Source: an uncultured Clostridia bacterium (GTDB taxonomy: Bacteria > Bacillota > Clostridia > TANB77 > CAG-508). From it: 8,097 nucleotides of DNA. Both the position numbers and the translations under genes were made by a program. This document shows, piece after piece, positions 5,398 to 8,097 of this stretch (position 1 is its first letter; every line of letters starts with the position of its first letter). The DNA is taken from contig CANRFE010000060.1 in NCBI GenBank assembly GCA_947629805.1, positions 1 to 8,097 of the forward strand, read 5' to 3'. The notes below the pieces were generated by a model. It had not been told where the DNA came from and searched no databases. It saw only the letters and a program-made list of their open reading frames with translations.

Positions 5398-7182
5398 CTA
5401 TTCTTCTCCTTTTATTCTTTTGGCTAATTTTGGTGTAATTCCTTTTATTTTGGTTAATTCCTCTATGCTAGCATTTTTTATTTTTTCTACACTACCAAAA
5501 GTTTGCAATAATAATTTCTTTTTTGCTTGTCCAATTCCTTCTATATCGTCTAAGGCAGAATGTGTTAGCTCTTTTTCTCTTAATTTTTTGTGATAGCCAA
5601 TAGCGGTATCATGCACACTATCTTGAAATCTCGTAATCAGATTTAATAGTTCTTTTGAAATCTTCAGTTCTTTTCTGTTTTCATCCATTAAGGCCCTAGT
5701 TTGGTGCTTCTCATTTTTTACCATACCAAAAACCGGAATGTTCAAACCATAACTTTTTACCGCTTCTATTCCCGCTCTTATTTGAGTTATACCACCATCT
5801 ACAAAAATCACATCTGGTAATTTTCCAAAATTACTATTTTCTTTTTCTAGGGAATGTTTTAATCTTCTTGTAATGACTTCTTTCATACAAGCCGGGTCAT
5901 CTTGAGCATATACTGTTTTTATTCTAAATTTTTTGGCCAAATTTTTCTTAATATTTCCATCTTTCATTACACACATTCCTGCTACCATGTTAGTTCCAGA
6001 TAAGTTAGAAATATCATAGCATTCTATTTTTCTTGGCATGGTTTCCAAATGCAATACCTCTTTTAGCTCTGTAAGAATATTATATTTTTCTTTATTTTTA
6101 TTTTCTAGCGTAATAAATGCATTTCTTTCTGCCATTTCTACTAATTTTAGTTTTTCGCCTTTTTGCGGTGTTTTTATTTCCACTTTTCTTCCTGCCATTT
6201 TACTTAAGGATTCCTCTATTAACGCTTTGTCTTCTATTTCTTCTTTGAGCATAATTTTATTAGGAAGAATACTTCTTCCAATATAATATTGTTTTACAAA
6301 TTCAGAAATCACTTGCTCTTCTGTTTCATCTTCCATGTTTTGCATAAAGAAATGTTCTCGTCCAATCATTTTACTTTTTCGAACAAAAAACACTTCAATA
6401 CAAATTTCAAAAGCATTACGGCAAAAACCAATTACATCAATATCATTCTCCGTTAAGTTAGATACTTTTTGTTTCTCCGAAATACGTTCCATTGCCAATA
6501 TTTTATCTCGTAAATAAGCTGCTTTTTCAAATTGCATAGCAGTAGAAAATTCTTGCATTTCTTGTTTTAATTGCTTGATTATTTTTTCTGTTTTTCCTTC
6601 CAAAAGTAGTATAATTTCTTCTATTTGTCTACGATATTCTTCTTTAGAAACATATCCTTGGCAAGGAGCTAAACACTTTTTGATATGATAATTTAAGCAA
6701 GGTCTATCTTTGTATTTAAAATTACGACATTGTCTAATTTTAAACTTTTCTTTAATAAAATCTACCATTTCTTTAGCAGCACCAGCTGAAGCATAAGGGC
6801 CAAAATATTTTGCTCCATCCTGCAATATTTTCCTTGTTATATAAATATTCGGATAATCTTCTTGTACATTAATTTTTATATAGGGATAAGTTTTATCATC
6901 TTTTAATAAAACATTAAATTTAGGACGATTTTTCTTAATTAAATTGCATTCTAAAATAAGGGCTTCTGCTTCGTTGTCCACTACAATATATTCAAAATGG
7001 TCTACTAAAGAAACCATATTTTCTATACGTTTTGTTTTCTTGTTTTTTCTGAAATATTGCCTAACACGATTTCTTAAGGAAATTGCTTTTCCTACATAAA
7101 TAATCGTATCGTTTTTATCATGCATAATATAGACACCTGGTTTATTCGGCAATTTCTTTAATTCTTGTTCTATATCAAACAT
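5398..7182 (-). CDS. uvrC: Excinuclease ABC subunit C
   Basis: UvrC cuts the damaged strand on both sides of a lesion held by UvrB during nucleotide excision repair. The 594-residue product is full length. The N-terminal GIY-YIG nuclease domain (about 10-95) has GVY at 16-18, YVG at 29-31 and EALILE at 73-78, and makes the 3' incision. A Cys cluster, C152, C162, C170 and C174 (x9, x7, x3), matches the iron-sulfur ligands of the family. The UVR helix pair (about 200-236, with MQFEKAAYLRDKI) contacts UvrB. The RNase H-like domain for the 5' incision has Asp390 (ECYDISN), Asp428/429 (DDPACM), Asp462 (FVDGG) and His524 (HDTAIGYHKK). Two helix-hairpin-helix motifs close the protein (about 545-591). 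ATG 7182 is preceded by a GAAAGG-type ribosome binding site at 8 nt. It leads a tightly packed group with the DUF4116 and DUF2207 genes. Confidence 0.98.
   Translation of the reverse strand: MFDIEQELKKLPNKPGVYIMHDKNDTIIYVGKAISLRNRVRQYFRKNKKTKRIENMVSLVDHFEYIVVDNEAEALILECNLIKKNRPKFNVLLKDDKTYPYIKINVQEDYPNIYITRKILQDGAKYFGPYASAGAAKEMVDFIKEKFKIRQCRNFKYKDRPCLNYHIKKCLAPCQGYVSKEEYRRQIEEIILLLEGKTEKIIKQLKQEMQEFSTAMQFEKAAYLRDKILAMERISEKQKVSNLTENDIDVIGFCRNAFEICIEVFFVRKSKMIGREHFFMQNMEDETEEQVISEFVKQYYIGRSILPNKIMLKEEIEDKALIEESLSKMAGRKVEIKTPQKGEKLKLVEMAERNAFITLENKNKEKYNILTELKEVLHLETMPRKIECYDISNLSGTNMVAGMCVMKDGNIKKNLAKKFRIKTVYAQDDPACMKEVITRRLKHSLEKENSNFGKLPDVIFVDGGITQIRAGIEAVKSYGLNIPVFGMVKNEKHQTRALMDENRKELKISKELLNLITRFQDSVHDTAIGYHKKLREKELTHSALDDIEGIGQAKKKLLLQTFGSVEKIKNASIEELTKIKGITPKLAKRIKGEE
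5406..5410 (-). promoter_or_regulatory. DUF4116 ribosome binding site inside the end of uvrC
   Basis: AGGAG is formed by the Lys-Gly-Glu codons just before the uvrC stop and lies 9 nt before ATG 5396. It supports that start and coupling to uvrC translation. Confidence 0.75.
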
Positions 7183-7202
7183 TTCCTTTTCCTTTCTTGT
7201 TT

Positions 7203-7231
7203 ATTATAACACCTATTTTGATATGTTAAAA
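7203..7231 (-). promoter_or_regulatory. Putative promoter of uvrC
   Basis: On the - strand, a perfect TATAAT (7203-7208) is preceded by TG plus one base (7209-7211), an extended -10. The -35 is weak: TTTTAA at 17 nt (7226-7231) or TTAACA at 15 nt (7224-7229). The leader to ATG 7182 would be only about 15 nt. It lies just after the terminator of the preceding gene, where a promoter is needed. Confidence 0.65.
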
Positions 7232-7263
7232 GTTTTTTAGTCTATTTTTCTAAAATTTTCACA

Positions 7264-7302
7264 AAGAAAAAGAGCAAAGCCAAAAGCTTTCCCCTTTTTC
7301 TT
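7264..7302 (-). terminator. Terminator after the acidic secreted protein gene
   Basis: Arms 7264-7280 and 7286-7302 (17 nt each) pair except for one G·G mismatch and one G·T pair, around a 5-nt loop. On the - strand the stem's 3' arm runs into TTTTTCTTT. It begins 7 nt beyond the stop codon at 7310-7312. Confidence 0.8.
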
Positions 7303-7309
7303 AAGAGTT

Positions 7310-7768
7310 TTATAATACATCATACGCCCAAATAATTTCGAGCAGAATATAATTAAAAAACTCTACGTCCACATCCATTCCATCTGCTTCTTCTTCACAG
7401 ATTTCATCGAAATGGTACAACAAAATCGATTGATACTCTTCTAAGAGTTCCTTTTCCGAAGCGACCTCTATACGATCTAGAGCCTCTTCAAAAGGTTCAC
7501 ATTGAAGAAGATAAACTTCTTTTGAAATATACCCATCTGCCAACAAATTTGCTTCGTCTGTTAAAGCTTTTACGATGAGTTCCTCGCATTTTTCTTTCAA
7601 TGTGAGTTCCTCACCGTCGCAAAAATGGCAGTCCTCTTCTTCTGAAAAGTTTTCGATTTTTGTTGTTTGTGTAGTTGTTGTAGTGGCAGCAAAAGCTGTT
7701 GTTCCACTAAATAGCCATACACTCGTAACAGCTACTAAGGTTAATAAAGTTTGCAGCATTTTTTTCAT
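7310..7768 (-). CDS. Secreted, strongly acidic protein of unknown function
   Basis: The 152-residue precursor has a clear Sec signal peptide: basic MKKM, hydrophobic core to about residue 20, and AFA at 25-27, giving signal peptidase I cleavage before Ala28. The mature part opens with a Thr-rich linker (TTTTTQTT). I count 35 Asp/Glu against 7 Lys/Arg in 125 mature residues. It has a CHFC motif (C47-x2-C50) and three more Cys (61, 90, 124), then mostly predicted helix, ending in a hydrophobic stretch (YILLEIIWAYDVL). There is no LPxTG sorting signal or lipobox, so it is probably released. I do not recognise the family; metal or cation binding would fit the charge and CxxC but is inference. The ATG at 7768 has AAGGAG (7777-7782) at 8 nt, with a strong promoter and terminator around it. 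A 60-base sample (7441-7500) is 45% G+C against 27% in a uvrC sample, suggesting a different origin or composition constraint. Confidence 0.85.
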   Translation of the reverse strand: MKKMLQTLLTLVAVTSVWLFSGTTAFAATTTTTQTTKIENFSEEEDCHFCDGEELTLKEKCEELIVKALTDEANLLADGYISKEVYLLQCEPFEEALDRIEVASEKELLEEYQSILLYHFDEICEEEADGMDVDVEFFNYILLEIIWAYDVL

Positions 7769-7785
7769 TTTGTCTTCTCCTTTTT

Positions 7786-7816
7786 CTTTATTATAAAATG
7801 CCTATACTTTATTATA
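7786..7816 (-). repeat. TATAATAAAG direct repeat at the promoter start region
   Basis: TATAATAAAG occurs at 7807-7816 (carrying the -10) and again at 7786-7795, 21 bp apart, about two helical turns. The second copy lacks a usable -35. It may be a regulator site or chance in AT-rich DNA. Confidence 0.35.
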
Positions 7817-7839
7817 CCATATTTTGGAGATTTTGTAAA
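7811..7839 (-). promoter_or_regulatory. Strong sigma-A promoter of the acidic secreted protein gene
   Basis: On the - strand, TTTACA (7834-7839, five of six consensus bases) and a perfect TATAAT (7811-7816) are separated by exactly 17 nt. This is the best promoter in the window. The predicted start near 7804 gives a leader of about 36 nt. Confidence 0.85.
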
Positions 7840-7856
7840 CACACCTATATTCATTA

Positions 7857-7893
7857 TCTCAAATTACACAAAATTTCTTACACTCTCAAATTA
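7857..7893. repeat. 10-bp direct repeat TCTCAAATTA
   Basis: Copies are at 7857-7866 and 7884-7893 (+ strand), 27 bp start to start. They lie between the micro-ORF end and the promoter of the acidic protein gene. The right copy overlaps the last sense codons of the micro-ORF (N-L-R). It could be a deletion or duplication scar; no transposon ends are seen. Confidence 0.35.
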
Positions 7894-8009
7894 ATACTAA
7901 TTCCTGCCAAAATAATTAAAATAATAATGGTGATGACTAAACTTATTAATGTAATCCCCTTCTTATTGTTTTCTTCTTTTGGTAATCTTATTTTTCTCTT
8001 ATTTTTCAT
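7878..8009 (-). CDS. Prepilin-type leader micro-ORF (43 residues), possibly a truncated pilin
   Basis: The peptide begins MKNKRKIRLPKEENNKK, followed by GITLISLVITIIILIILAGISINLRV and TAA. A basic leader, a Gly, then a roughly 20-residue hydrophobic helix starting ITLISLV is the class III (type IV prepilin) signal seen in many clostridial pilin-like surface proteins, often as KGITLIALVITIIVLLILAGVTI. In those the helix is followed by a long extracellular part; here the frame stops three residues after the SIN, and neither other frame continues it. The Glu5 of classical pilins is Ser here. There is an in-frame TAG six codons upstream, so ATG 8009 is the only start. The ribosome binding site is poor (AGAAGAAG). 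It may be a decayed pilin, or a real small membrane peptide coupled to an overlapping upstream frame. A perfect TATAAT (8040-8045) lies upstream without a good -35. Confidence 0.55.
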   Translation of the reverse strand: MKNKRKIRLPKEENNKKGITLISLVITIIILIILAGISINLRV

Positions 8010-8096
8010 TTTCTTTTGCTTCTTCTATTTTTTTGTTTTATTATACTTTTTAGTGTTTATTTTTTTACATAATATACTAATGCTTAAATAATAGTT
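7999..8096 (-). CDS. Possible 3' end of an unknown upstream gene (partial)
   Basis: From the right edge one - strand frame stays open for 32 codons (NYYLSISILCKKINTKK..., ending AKENEK) and stops at TAA 7999-8001, overlapping the first codons of the micro-ORF. It has a short hydrophobic start and a Lys/Glu-rich tail, like the end of a membrane protein. This stretch is A-rich, which lowers stop frequency, so an open frame by chance is quite possible. The other two frames close within seven codons of the edge. Confidence 0.3.
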
Positions 8097-8097
8097 T

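Noticed and set aside
5186..5593. Long + strand frames (135 and 76 residues) opposite the DUF4116 and uvrC ends
   Set aside because: They are shadows of Lys/Glu-rich repeats, with no ribosome binding site, and the sense frames have clear family motifs.
7575..7796. A 73-residue + strand frame opposite the acidic protein gene
   Set aside because: It is antisense to a gene with a signal peptide, ribosome binding site and promoter. Its Ser/Val richness mirrors the Glu/Thr codons.
8040..8068. TATAAT on the - strand as a promoter of the prepilin micro-ORF
   Set aside because: The -10 is perfect, but nothing like TTGACA is found at 16-19 nt, and TATAAT is common by chance in such AT-rich DNA.
7798..8091. 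A 97-residue + strand frame, very hydrophobic (Phe/Leu/Ile-rich)
   Set aside because: It has no ribosome binding site, its start lies in the promoter of the opposite gene, and it is antisense to the prepilin-type frame. Its hydrophobicity comes from T-runs opposite Lys-rich and A-rich sequence.

Overview
The window is AT-rich (a uvrC segment counted at 27% G+C) and reads with the standard bacterial code, with TGG for Trp and TAA/TAG stops. It has strong AGGAG-type ribosome binding sites and sigma-A-like promoters. With GatCAB, a secreted peptide with a Sec signal, and a prepilin-type leader of the GITLISLV...ILAGISI kind, this points to a low-GC Bacillota, most likely an uncultured or gut Clostridia lineage. 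The species cannot be told from this window.

Layout: the left edge carries the 3' end of rpsT (ribosomal protein S20) on the + strand with its terminator. A lone 85-residue two-helix membrane protein (263-520, +) follows, with its own promoter. A strong hairpin (519-556) serves as a shared terminator between it and the convergent gatB. Everything else is on the - strand. Reading leftward from the right edge there is: a possible 3' end of an unknown gene, a 43-residue prepilin-leader micro-ORF, an acidic secreted protein with its own promoter and terminator, then uvrC, a DUF4116 repeat protein, a DUF2207-type membrane protein, and gatC-gatA-gatB.

How the genes work together: GatC, GatA and GatB form the tRNA-dependent amidotransferase that converts Glu-tRNA(Gln) and/or Asp-tRNA(Asn) to the amidated form. 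The set is complete and its catalytic residues are intact. UvrC is the dual-incision nuclease of nucleotide excision repair, also complete. The DUF4116 and DUF2207 genes are packed behind uvrC (1-nt and 12-nt gaps, ribosome binding sites overlapping the preceding gene ends), so they are probably co-transcribed and translationally coupled with it. No terminator is visible before gatC, but gatC has its own promoter.

The least ordinary signals are two. (1) A perfectly conserved 30-bp dyad repeat occurs twice, 4.3 kb apart, in the same orientation. One copy abuts the gatB stop codon. The other is read as the last codons of the DUF4116 protein and cuts off its seventh repeat unit, which suggests a mobile REP/MITE-like element. 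(2) A prepilin-type leader peptide is followed at once by a stop codon, next to a very acidic, compositionally distinct secreted protein. I do not see a complete, clearly novel multi-gene system.
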